Shown: positions 37,315 to 45,556 of the stretch, in pieces
Position numbering within the stretch: the first letter of the stretch is position 1
How the letters are laid out: the number at the start of each line of letters is the position of its first letter
Assembly: GCA_910589655.1 (NCBI GenBank)
Contig: CAJUTJ010000143.1
Location: 1-64,000, forward strand
Length of the DNA stretch: 64,000 bases
Origin: an uncultured Acetatifactor sp.
GTDB taxonomy: Bacteria; Bacillota; Clostridia; Lachnospirales; Lachnospiraceae
Reading direction: 5' to 3'
The notes under the pieces: model-generated
Databases searched by the model: none
What the model was told of the DNA's origin: nothing
Seen by the model: only the letters and a program-made list of their open reading frames with translations
Translations under genes and position numbers: made by a program

Positions 37315-37500
37315 GTTAGAAGAATCGCTTGTGCGATTCTTCCAGACTTGCACCAATTCATAAATTGTTTGTGCCGACTGCGTCGGCATGTTTGGAAGTA
37401 TGAGAAGAATGCCCAAAACATGGATTTTTCTATTCGGGCTTTAGCTCCGTGGGATTGTGGATCACAGCGGAGCTGTTACATGGGAGTTAGTATGGAATAA
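37315..37500 (+). repeat. Composite hairpin repeat before spoVAB
   Basis: Bases 37320-37405 are about 90 percent identical to the block before GH115 (GAAGAATCGC hairpin, CTTGCACCAATTCAT, GTTTGTGCCGACTGCGTCGGCATG). The sequence then changes to the other repeat type: a TCACAGC / GCTGTTA hairpin followed by CATGGGAGTTAGTATGG at 37479-37496. So one element joins modules of two families. The rest of 37030-37314 holds a weak terminator near 37031-37060 and a TTGACA at 37243, but no gene. Confidence 0.65.
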
Positions 37501-37531
37501 ATTTTTGAAAAGGGGAGTGTAATATTGTAAT

Positions 37532-38011
37532 ATGAAAACCCTGTTTTTAATAGTAATCGGAACAAGCTACGGCATGTTGTCCTCAGCGGGCGTGTTTACC
37601 GTATTGGTGGCGGTGGGGCTTGTGCCGCGTTTTGCGGGAAAAACACATACGTCCAAGAAAGTACTGCTTTATGAGGAGATGGTGATATTTGGGACGCTGA
37701 CGGGCTGTGTCTTAAGTGTTTTCTCCCGTTATTGCCAGTTTGGCGCATGGTGGCAGGGCAGGTTTCCGGATCAAATGAAACTGTGGCTGGGAATCGGAGT
37801 ATTCTGGCAGGCGGTATACGGACTATTTGCCGGGATGTTTATCGGCTGTCTTGCCCTTGCCATTGCGGAGATGCTGGACAGTATTCCGATCTTGACAAGG
37901 AGGATTTCCTTCCGCCATGGGATTGGGTTGGCGGTTCTCAGTATGGCGGTTGGAAAGCTTTGCGGTTCATTAATCTATTTTTTGACGGAATTCCATAGAA
38001 CTGCGGGTTAG
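37532..38011 (+). CDS. spoVAB: Stage V sporulation protein AB
   Basis: A 159-residue protein with about four membrane segments. AGVFTVLVAVGLVPRFAGKTHT, LYEEMVIFGTLTG and LDSIPILTRRI match SpoVAB of Bacillus. SpoVA proteins form the channel for calcium-dipicolinate across the spore inner membrane. Its stop codon lies inside a dispersed repeat (GGGTTAGTGTGA), so the repeat abuts or supplies the 3' end. Confidence 0.88.
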   Translation: MKTLFLIVIGTSYGMLSSAGVFTVLVAVGLVPRFAGKTHTSKKVLLYEEMVIFGTLTGCVLSVFSRYCQFGAWWQGRFPDQMKLWLGIGVFWQAVYGLFAGMFIGCLALAIAEMLDSIPILTRRISFRHGIGLAVLSMAVGKLCGSLIYFLTEFHRTAG

Positions 38012-38240
38012 TGTGAAAAAGGGCGTTTCACAATACTGATTTGAGCGCCCGCCAAAGCGGGCAAAAGCTCATGCCAGAGGGTATTTCGTGGAGAAGCGCT
38101 AAGCTTCCCAAATGCCAGAGCAGTTAGGAAAATGCCTAAAACAGAGCCATTCTCCGCACAGATATGAGATTCTGCCAGACGGAATCATGAAGATTAGTGT
38201 GAGAAGATTTTCCGGTTCAGGAGAAAGAGAGGGTTTCAAG
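38008..38240 (+). repeat. Hairpin repeat spanning spoVAB stop to spoVAA start
   Basis: Starts TTAGTGTGAAAAAGGGCGTTTCAC, with a GCCCGC CAAA GCGGGC hairpin, a degenerate long module, a GATTCTG / CGGAATC hairpin and a second TTAGTGTGAGAAG at 38194. The layout matches the tandem array at 50461-51000. A GTG in the first unit opens the 8-codon ORF MKKGVSQY. Confidence 0.65.
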
Positions 38241-38867
38241 ATGTCGAACGTGACGGTTTATTTAAAATGTGACAGGAACGTAGAAGTACAGTCGGAGGAC
38301 GTATTCCTCTCGGATCTGGGAGAGCTGCGGTGCTCGGACAGTGTAACCTCTGCAAAGCTGAAAGCGTTGAAGGCGCATCATTTCGGGAAGCAGGATACAA
38401 AGCGCTGTGTGATCAGCACTTTAAAATTGGTGAAATTAATGGAGGAAAGCTGTCCCAATATTACGGTGCAGATTGTAGGGGAACCGGATGTACTGGTGGA
38501 ATGGGTCAGTGTGAATAAACATAAGGGCTGGCAGCAGTGGCTGAAAGCGGCGCTGGTATGTCTGGTCAGCTTTTTCGGCACTGCATTCACTATTATGGCA
38601 TACCACAATGACGTGGGCATCAATGATGTGTTTACGGAAGTGTATAAAATCGTCATGAACAGAGAGCCTCAGGGACTGAATACTTTAGAAGTATCTTATT
38701 CCTTGGGATTGGCAGCGGGGATTATCGTATTCTTTAACCATATCGGCGGCAGGCGGATTACCAAAGATCCTACTCCTATTGAAGTGGCAATGCGGAATTA
38801 CGAGGAAGACGTGGACAAAGCGCTGATTGCCACGGCGGGCAGAGAAGGGAAGGAAGAGGAGGCATAG
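38241..38867 (+). CDS. spoVAA: Stage V sporulation protein AA
   Basis: A 208-residue protein. VQSEDVFLSDLGELRC, VQIVGEPDVLVEW, the membrane segment ALVCLVSFFGTAFTIMAYHNDVGINDVF and YSLGLAAGIIVFFNHIGGRRITKDPTPIEVAMRNYE align with Bacillus SpoVAA. Start ATG 38241 follows GAGAGGG. In Bacillus the order is AA then AB; here AB comes first. An in-frame upstream start at 38112 would translate repeat DNA and is unlikely. Confidence 0.88.
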   Translation: MSNVTVYLKCDRNVEVQSEDVFLSDLGELRCSDSVTSAKLKALKAHHFGKQDTKRCVISTLKLVKLMEESCPNITVQIVGEPDVLVEWVSVNKHKGWQQWLKAALVCLVSFFGTAFTIMAYHNDVGINDVFTEVYKIVMNREPQGLNTLEVSYSLGLAAGIIVFFNHIGGRRITKDPTPIEVAMRNYEEDVDKALIATAGREGKEEEA

Positions 38868-39031
38868 GGAAAGGTGTTTCTTCCAAACAAACTTCCGCTT
38901 TTTATTATAGCGATAGAAACGATTCTAAAAGGCATCGGGATTGCAATTTGTGCGCCTGCCAGAGCGGGCATATGGGAGTCAGCGTGAGAAACTATGTTAT
39001 GACATTAATTTTATGAGACAGGAGCTATTCT

Positions 39032-39466
39032 ATGATTGATAAAACAAAAAAATATTGGACGGGGGATTGTGCCGACGATATATCTGAATGGCTTCGTTTA
39101 TACGCGGAAGACGATTCCATGGATATTAAGCCTGTTATCTGCCATACCTGTGGGGGCGATTCTTTTGAACTGCGGGTTGACCAGACCGAGGGAGCGGTCC
39201 AAGTGACATGTACATCCTGTGGCACAAAGAAAATATTACTGGATTGCGACGACGTTTGGGAAGATGCAAAGCCGAGGCTGCGGAAATGCCGTATATGCAA
39301 AACTTGTAAATCCTATCATGTAAGGGTCGGGTTTATCCGTAGGGAAAACGGAAGTGTAAAATGGGTCTATATTGGAAATCGGTGTACGAATTGCGGCACA
39401 TTGGGTTCTTATTTGGACTGGAAAATCGACTATGAACCGACGGATGAAATGGAACAAAATATATAG
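39032..39466 (+). CDS. Zinc-binding protein of unknown function
   Basis: A 144-residue protein with several Cys pairs: CHTCGGDSFEL, CTSCGTKKILLDC, CRICKTCKSYH and CTNCGTLGSYLDW. They suggest two zinc ribbons. ACAGGAG precedes the ATG. It sits between spoVAA and spoVAC, where no such gene is found in Bacillus, and could be either a late arrival or a lineage-specific member of the spore operon. The upstream gap holds a TGCGCCTGCC AGA GCGGGCAT hairpin followed by GGGAGTCAGCGTG (38950-38986), another repeat-family end. Confidence 0.7.
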   Translation: MIDKTKKYWTGDCADDISEWLRLYAEDDSMDIKPVICHTCGGDSFELRVDQTEGAVQVTCTSCGTKKILLDCDDVWEDAKPRLRKCRICKTCKSYHVRVGFIRRENGSVKWVYIGNRCTNCGTLGSYLDWKIDYEPTDEMEQNI

Positions 39467-39609
39467 CTTTTTATTTTGTGGTAATATAATCAACCTTTTG
39501 CGGAATGCTTTAAGATTGTGCGCTGTAGTGTCAGGGCGTATTTGAAAAAGCTTTTCACAAAATACATAAAACCTCCTTTTCTACACATACTGAGGAAAAT
39601 GTAAATAAT

Positions 39610-39770
39610 GCGGTAACAGTTCAGAGAGCCCTTGCCGCGAAGTCAAAATCGCGTCCCTATGCGATTTTGCGAGACATGCGGGCGCCAAAACGCATTCTTT
39701 CCGCGTTTTGTGTGCATTCTTGTAACGGTTTTGTGTCCTGTCTGAACTGTTACATAATGCGTTTACCGCG
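39610..39770. repeat. Multi-hairpin intergenic repeat, type A, copy 3
   Basis: GGTAACAGTTCAG ... CTGAACTGTTAC forms a long outer stem (39611-39623 with 39742-39753). Inside are AAAATCGC / GCGATTTT, then GCGAGACATGCG, then CAAAACGC / GCGTTTTG followed by TGTGCAT. The last stem corresponds to GAAACCGC/GCGGTTTC at 17855 but with different paired bases. The rest of 39467-39801 has no gene. Confidence 0.7.
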
Positions 39771-39801
39771 CAGTTTCCATAAAGTGAAAAGGAGGCCGTA
39801 T

Positions 39802-40275
39802 ATGGCAGAGACTAAGCAGGAAAAAGAACAACAGCAGAAAGAATATGAAAAATATGTCAAGGAGGTAACCCCTACACATAATCTGGGAATCCAGATGGCG
39901 AAGGCTTTTGTTACCGGCGGAATTATCTGCTGTATCGGACAGTTCATTTTAAATTATGCGGGACAGCTGGGGCTTGATAAGCAGACGGCGGGAAGCTGGT
40001 GTTCCCTGATTTTGGTGCTTGCATCCGTGCTTCTTACCGGATTAAACATTTATCCTAAGATTGTGAAATGGGGCGGCGCAGGTGCACTTGTTCCCATCAC
40101 CGGCTTTGCCAACGGCGTGGCGGCGCCTGCCATTGAGTATAAGACGGAGGGGCAGGTCTTCGGGATTGGGTGTAAAATTTTTACCATTGCGGGACCGGTG
40201 ATCCTGTACGGGATTTTTGCAAGCTGGCTGCTGGGGCTGGTGTACTGGATTGGAAAATGTTTTGGGGTATTTTAG
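39802..40275 (+). CDS. spoVAC: Stage V sporulation protein AC
   Basis: A 157-residue membrane protein. The charged N-terminus (KQEKEQQQKEYEKYVKEVTPTHNLG), AFVTGGIICCIGQFI and WGGAGALVPITGFANGVAAPAIEYKTEGQVFGIG are SpoVAC signatures. Start ATG 39802 follows GGAGG. The spoVAD and spoVAE genes that normally follow are not in this window; instead the 3' end of this gene and its downstream bases are duplicated 4.5 kb away. Confidence 0.93.
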   Translation: MAETKQEKEQQQKEYEKYVKEVTPTHNLGIQMAKAFVTGGIICCIGQFILNYAGQLGLDKQTAGSWCSLILVLASVLLTGLNIYPKIVKWGGAGALVPITGFANGVAAPAIEYKTEGQVFGIGCKIFTIAGPVILYGIFASWLLGLVYWIGKCFGVF

Positions 40276-40363
40276 GGAAAATAAGAAATAGACATAGGAG
40301 CAGATTATGCGTTATGAGCAGGGTGGCGAATGGAATGATTCGTAGTCCTGCTTTTTATTGTGC
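40147..40363 (+). repeat. Direct repeat, copy 1 (spoVAC 3' end and downstream)
   Basis: From GAGGGGCAGG to TTTTTATTGTGC this is identical to 44693-44905 except for two base changes. After it, 40364-40711 contains a short ORF at 40393-40569 (MEFDNVPLEIILFSDSEECD...) of unknown origin and otherwise no gene. Confidence 0.92.
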
Positions 40364-40711
40364 TTTTGGCTTTTTTCGATTATAATATGGATATGGAGTT
40401 TGATAATGTTCCTTTGGAAATCATACTGTTTTCTGACAGTGAGGAATGTGATTTCACCAAATCTATTTCAGTATATGATGCGAATTGTTTCAAAAAATGG
40501 CTGGTGTACAAAAGTGCCTGGGGATGTGCTGGGACAAATGGGAGAAAACATTTTTTAGGGAGCAATTGATTTGAAGATTTTTTTCATTCTTTAGGAATCA
40601 CTATTTACTGATTGGGGAAGTGTGGTTGAGTGATTTGACCGTGCGGATGGGAATTAGGAAGATTACAAATACAATCAATACAAATGCGGCGGCATAGAAG
40701 GGGGACGATCT

Positions 40712-41263
40712 GTGAGTGTGCTAATGAATACAGAAGTAGATATATTATCGGTCATGTATGAGGGGGATAAGAATAGAGATGCCGCAGATAAGATCAGGGG
40801 ATTTTTATTTCAGGATTATGTTACGATTATGTGTCTGCTTCAAAATCAAGTGAAATATGTCTGGTCAGAATATCTTGAGGATGTGGATGTATTTTTCGAG
40901 GACGGCACATTTGAATTTATTCAGGTAAAGTATTATCCGAAGAGATCTCCAAATGTGAAGGAAATTTCGACAGATCTTTATTATCAGTATCTCCGTATTC
41001 AGATGCTTCGGAGTACTTTGAAAGCAAAACCAAGCCTTTATATTCATAGAAACTCAAAGGTTGAGAAACCGACGCTTGATGAAATGAAAGTGTATATCGG
41101 ACTTGGAAATGCGTTTCCAAAGTCAGTAACTTATCCAAATACAGCAGAATCAACTGCCTGGCTGAGAGCAAATGTCTATTCAACGAATAAGAAGGAGGAA
41201 CAGAAGAAAAAGGTAACTTTAATGTTCCTTAATAACCGAGCGAATCGTGTAATATTTATATAA
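40712..41263 (+). pseudogene. Truncated Cap4/DUF4297-like nuclease
   Basis: A 183-residue product. GFLFQDYVTIMCLL at 28-41, EYLEDVDVFF at about 53 and FEFIQVKYY at about 69 match the start of DUF4297-type restriction-like nuclease domains of anti-phage proteins (acidic residues, then QVK as the metal-binding end). Full-length proteins of this type are several hundred residues. Here family-like sequence ends near residue 165 (NVYSTNKKEEQKKK) and is followed by unrelated text and a stop, 120 bases before the IS110 transposase. It is probably a remnant of a defence gene. Confidence 0.6.
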
Positions 41264-41382
41264 TAGTTTTTAAAGCAATTTGGTAATATGTCAAGAGGAA
41301 AATGAAAAAGATTTTCTTGGAAAAGGGTAACCTTAATAGACCTACGACCTGGCAAGAACGTAAGTTTGATATGCGGTATGGA

Positions 41383-42663
41383 TTACCTACTCTTTTCCGG
41401 AGAGTAGAGTTGGCCCTTGTCCAGCAGACCGAAGAGCAGACGTATAAATTTACGGGAAGTCAACGCGAGTGCTCGTTTATGCTGATGGTTTCTTGTCTCA
41501 GCATATTTCTTGTCATAGAAGGCTTTGTATTCAGGACAGTGCCTTATAACACTTCCGGCAGCTTCTATGATGTAGTAGCGCAGATATCTGTTGCCAGCTT
41601 TGCTCATGTGTTTGTCTTCGGCTACGAAGTCGCCGGAGTCATTATCGTTCCAAACGATACCACAGTATTTTGCGAGGGCATTGGCATTAGGAAAAGCCTT
41701 AATGGAACCCATTTCGGCCAGGATACCGGCTGAATAAACCTTACCGATTCCGGGAATGGAATTCAGTACAGTGTACTCGTCAGGGTTTAGTCCCTGAACT
41801 GTTTGAAGGATTGCCTTATCAATCGCCTTGAGTTCCCTTTCGAAGGAACTGATACAGTTAAATGAGGAAGCGATTGAGATGGTAAGCGGCTCATAGAGGC
41901 ATTTATCAAGCCGGTATGAGTTGCGTGCTGCAGCCTGTAAGATTTTTGCTGTTTCTTCCGGATCAGCAATACGGCCTTTGCTCTTGGAGTTGATAAAAGC
42001 GACGAGGTCTTCTGCTGATGAGTTTACGATATCTTCATTCGTTGTGTACTCAGTAAGGATGGCTTCAGCTGTGGCACCATATTTGTTTGCGAATGGATGC
42101 TGTCCATCACGGAGTAATGCGTATTCACTGAACTTGAGATAAATGTTGTTGAGCATGTAAGTCTTTTCCCTTGCGATACATTCAGTGATGTGCATACGGT
42201 GTCTGGTAAGACGCTGCAGGGCAAGGTATTGGGAACCCCGCCATGGTTTGATTGCAATACGCCCTACACGGGCAAAATCAGCAATCACATAAGAATCAAT
42301 GCCATCATTCTTTCCGATGTCGTTAAAGGACTTCTTGTAGTTCTTGACTTCCTTCGGATTGAGACAGTAAACCCTGACAGAGAATGGTGCAAGCAGGTCA
42401 CTGGAAGAAAGATAATTCGCCAGGTGGACACCATAGAAACCAGTGGCTTCCATACCGATCACAACGTATTTGAACGGATGGTTATGCTCTAACACATCAG
42501 CAATCATCTGTTCCATAAGGGCTGCACCTTCCTGAGTGTTTTCTACAGGTTTCATCCTGATGTAGAACTTCTCATTGAAATCAAGTGCAGAAATAACATG
42601 AGTACGGGATGCAATGTCAATCCCAACAAACAGCGTTGAGAGGTAATCAATAGGTTCTTTCAC
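41383..42663 (-). mobile_element. IS110-family transposase
   Basis: A 426-residue IS110 transposase. The N-terminal RuvC-like DEDD domain has D16 (GIDIAS), E72 (GMEATG), and D120/D123 (KNDGID). The C-terminal Transposase_20 domain has LNSIPGIGKVYSAGIL and AKYCGI, then SKAGNRYLRYYIIEAA, which contains the catalytic serine region. The GTG start follows AAGGTGG. It is complete in length. Elements of this family insert by RNA-guided recombination and usually lack terminal inverted repeats, so the ends cannot be fixed by eye. Confidence 0.93.
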
Positions 42664-42930
42664 GGATCATCACCACCTTTCAATAAAAATGAAGAAGAGT
42701 AATCATGGCTTATCCCAGATCACTACGCCGCCCTAAACCTCGCGTTATGAGCATTGCCCGGCAGAAATACCCTGCTGGTGGCTAGATACCGGGATGCAGC
42801 ATTTGTGTAATAAGTCTTAGCGTAGCGTTAGGGCTGCAGGCTTTCTTGGCAATAGCAGAAGCTTTGCTGGAGCGATAAAGCAGTAACCATAGCTACAGTT
42901 CTTATGAACCTTATTGTAACATCTGGGGCC
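42664..42930 (-). ncRNA. Probable IS110 bridge-RNA region
   Basis: The 5' side of the transposase carries about 270 noncoding bases with several small inverted repeats: for example GGCAGAAATACCCTGCTGGTGGC, TAGCGTAGCGTTAGGGCTGCAGG and AGCAGAAGCTTTGCT. IS110-group elements encode a structured bridge RNA between the element end and the transposase start. Position and orientation fit; the fold was not computed. Confidence 0.5.
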
Positions 42931-43098
42931 ATGACTATAAAGTAACTTATTAACCAATAGACACAGAATGGATGAACCAGCATGATGGAAGAAGAATCTT
43001 CGGAAAGGATTTTTAGAATTATCCTTCTGTCTAATCAAAAAAGAATAAGTCTGTAAGCTGTTTTTCTTGCTTACAAACTTATTATACGAGGAGCAAAT

Positions 43099-44592
43099 AT
43101 GGAAGAATTGTTTGAATTGACAGAATTTGATTCTTACAAAGAAGATAACCGCAGGGAAGTTAAAAAAGCAGAAGGCGGACTTCCAAATAGCTTGTGGGAT
43201 ACTTACTCTGCTTTTGCCAATTGCTATGGTGGAGTTATCATTCTTGGGGTAAAAGAGGATAAAAATGGTAATTGGCATACAACCGGCCTGAAAAATGCGG
43301 CAAAATTGAAGAAGGATTTCTGGGATACTCTTAATAACCGTAAAAAGGTGAGTATAAATCTTTTGAAAGATGATGATGTGGAAACTTTTTCGGTGCCCGG
43401 CACAGATGACGTGATTATGGTAATCTGGGTGCCGAGTGCAAAGCGGGAACAAAAGCCGGTATACATCAATGATGATTTGTTTGGAGGAACTTTCCGCAGA
43501 AATTGGGAGGGAGACTATCACTGTACCAGATTGCAGGTCAAAACAATGCTAAGAGATCAGGTAGAGGAAACCATGGATATGGAAGTACTTGACGAGGCTG
43601 AAATGAAAGATTTGAATCGGGATTCCATTCGGGGTTACCGTAACAGCCATAAATCTTTTAAGCCGGGGCATCCATTTGAGAGGTTGGATGACAATGAGTA
43701 TCTCAGAGTAATTGGAGCAGCAGGACTTTCAAAAGAGGACAAAAGGCTTCATCCCACTGCCGCAGGTATGCTTATGTTTGGAAATGAGTATGATATCGTG
43801 AGGTATTTTCCAGAATATTTTTTGGATTATAGGGAAAATCCGGATACGGTAATCAGATGGACGGACAGGCTTCAATCATCTTCCGGAGAATGGTCAGGAA
43901 ATTTATTTGATTTTTATTTTCGCGTATACAATAAGATGATTAAGGATATCAAGGTCCCGTTTAAGATGAAGGGAGGTTTTCGGATAGACGATACTCCGGT
44001 TCACAGGGCACTACGGGAAGCGTTGGCAAATTGCATTATAAATATGGATTTTTATGGAAAATATGGTGTACTCATAATCAAAGAAGATGATAAAGTCATA
44101 TTGGAGAATCCCGGTTATATCAGACTCGGAAAGGAACAGATGCGTAGGGGTGGAAAATCCGACCCTAGAAATAAGAGTTTGATGAAAATGTTTAATCTGA
44201 TAGATATAGGTGAGCATGCAGGCAGCGGAGTACCGAATATATTTAATGTTTGGGAAGATGAGGGCTGGGAGGAGCCTGTCATAAAAGAAAGCTTTGATCC
44301 GGATAGAACGTCACTGACGCTAAAATTTGTTAAAAAACAAGCGATAAAAACAAGCGATAAAAAACAAGCGATAAAAACAAGCGATAAAAAGCAAGCGATA
44401 AAAACAGGCAAAAATAGGAAAGAAATCAGGTCATACCTCCAAAAATGTGAAACAGCAAAAACAAGCGATATTGCGGAATTGCTTGGTTTGAGTATGGCAA
44501 GAACGAGGGCAATACTTTCTGAAATGGATGATGTTGAGACGTTGGGAACAAATAGAACAAGAAGGTATCGGCTGCGGGAGAAAGGCGAATAA
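43099..44592 (+). CDS. AlbA_2 (Schlafen-like) domain and GHKL-like protein
   Basis: A 497-residue protein. The N-terminal AlbA_2 domain (about 10-150) has DNRREVKKAEGGLPNSLWDTYSAFANCYGGVIILGVKEDKNG. A C-terminal divergent ATPase-like domain (about 300-410) has HRALREALANCIINMDFYGKYG and GEHAGSGVPNIFNVWEDEGW, and a winged-helix end has AELLGLSMARTRAILSEM. Such proteins are described as transcriptional regulators or accessory defence factors. Residues 413-436 are three KKQAIKTSD-type repeats. GAGGAG precedes the ATG. The two flanking copies of the spoVAC end make it part of an inserted or rearranged island. Confidence 0.82.
   Translation: MEELFELTEFDSYKEDNRREVKKAEGGLPNSLWDTYSAFANCYGGVIILGVKEDKNGNWHTTGLKNAAKLKKDFWDTLNNRKKVSINLLKDDDVETFSVPGTDDVIMVIWVPSAKREQKPVYINDDLFGGTFRRNWEGDYHCTRLQVKTMLRDQVEETMDMEVLDEAEMKDLNRDSIRGYRNSHKSFKPGHPFERLDDNEYLRVIGAAGLSKEDKRLHPTAAGMLMFGNEYDIVRYFPEYFLDYRENPDTVIRWTDRLQSSSGEWSGNLFDFYFRVYNKMIKDIKVPFKMKGGFRIDDTPVHRALREALANCIINMDFYGKYGVLIIKEDDKVILENPGYIRLGKEQMRRGGKSDPRNKSLMKMFNLIDIGEHAGSGVPNIFNVWEDEGWEEPVIKESFDPDRTSLTLKFVKKQAIKTSDKKQAIKTSDKKQAIKTGKNRKEIRSYLQKCETAKTSDIAELLGLSMARTRAILSEMDDVETLGTNRTRRYRLREKGE
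44333..44410 (+). repeat. Short tandem repeats in the AlbA_2 gene
   Basis: About five tandem copies of ACAAGCGATAAAAA (13-14 bases) form 27-base units coding KKQAIKTSD. They lie in the linker before the winged helix. Confidence 0.85.
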
Positions 44593-44692
44593 AGGAATGC
44601 TTGAAAATAGTTGGGGAATGACGGATTAGAAAATATTTATATCAGGGCTTTGACAAAAAGTAAAATGAATGGGTCCTAACTTGACACAAGCA

Positions 44693-44905
44693 GAGGGGCA
44701 GGTCTTTGGGATTGGGTGTAAAATTTTTACCATTGCGGGACCGGTGATCCTGTACGGGATTTTTGCAAGCTGGCTGCTGGGACTGGTGTACTGGATTGGA
44801 AAATGTTTTGGGGTATTTTAGGGAAAATAAGAAATAGACATAGGAGCAGATTATGCGTTATGAGCAGGGTGGCGAATGGAATGATTCGTAGTCCTGCTTT
44901 TTATT
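44693..44905 (+). pseudogene. Duplicated 3' fragment of spoVAC
   Basis: The last 42 codons of spoVAC (to the stop at 44819-44821) plus 84 downstream bases, with only two differences from 40147-40359. No start codon or N-terminus is present. The fragment marks the right side of the 4.5-kb island. Bases 44593-44692 before it show no gene. Confidence 0.92.
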
Positions 44906-44910
44906 TGTGC

Positions 44911-45137
44911 AGTCCAAGCAATCAAAGCGATTGCTTTGGATTGTTTGTGCAAATGCACACGAAAACACCTCCCGGAACTATCCGTGAATAGTAACGCTCG
45001 TTACTGTTCACTCGCTGCCGCCGTGAGGTGAAACCCGAGACAGACATGCGCGAAATCGTTGTTTTGCGATTTCTGTGCATAGGTTGCTGTGAACAGAGTG
45101 AACAGTAACTAACGCTCCCAGAGCATGGATTCTATTG
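44911..45137. repeat. Structured repeat inserted in the duplicated sequence
   Basis: Relative to the first copy (40358-40396), this block interrupts TTATT|GTGCTTTTGGCT. Similarity to copy 1 resumes at 45138 (TTGTGCTTTTGGCT.TTTTC..TATAAT). It holds a TCCAAGCAATC/GATTGCTTTGGA hairpin, GTTTGTGC AAAT GCACAC, a GTAAC..GTTAC stem, GAAATCG/CGATTTC followed by TGTGCAT, and CTGTGAACAGAGTGAACAGTAAC. TTGTGC lies at both borders, as a target-site duplication would, although the left side has one extra T. Bases 45144-45369 contain no gene. Confidence 0.7.
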
Positions 45138-45369
45138 TTGTGCTTTTGGCTCTTTTCAAATATAATGAAAATATGCTGAAAGGTCTTTACAGACATTTCG
45201 TTAGATGATATCAGTTTTTGTGGCAAACAGAGGGATTTTATAAAAGTTTTATTGAAAACCGGAAAGAAATCTATATTGCTTTCCGGTGAAAAGTGGTAAA
45301 ATAAAAGAATGCGGAATGGGGTAAAAGCGCCGGAAATGTAATTGGAAATTACTTTAAAGTGAATTCTGC

Positions 45370-45500
45370 AGATTGATTCCCACGAGGGTCAACACACCAA
45401 TACGTCCATAGGACACATGCTGCTCTGCAGCGTTTCAAGATGGATGCCCCGTTGCTTGCAGCGGGTTGACTGTTTGTGCCGCCATTGGCGGCATGTGTGA
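45370..45500. repeat. Dispersed intergenic repeat, copy 2, with hairpin tail
   Basis: CCCACGAGGGTCAAC ... GTCCATAGGACACATGCTGC ... CCCCGTTGCTTGCAGCGGG matches 4405-4510 in reverse orientation. It runs into GTTTGTGCCGCC ATT GGCGGCATGTGTGAAAG, the same position as GTTTGTGCCGACTGCGTCGGCATGTCTGGAAG before GH115 but with another complementary stem. Confidence 0.6.
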
Positions 45501-45556
45501 AAGTAAAGTTTCAAATATTGATTAGTATACGTATTGATGCACACAAGGAGGTAAAG

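Noticed and set aside
41302..41733. Plus-strand ORF over the IS110 end
   Set aside because: Mostly antisense to the transposase; no family match.
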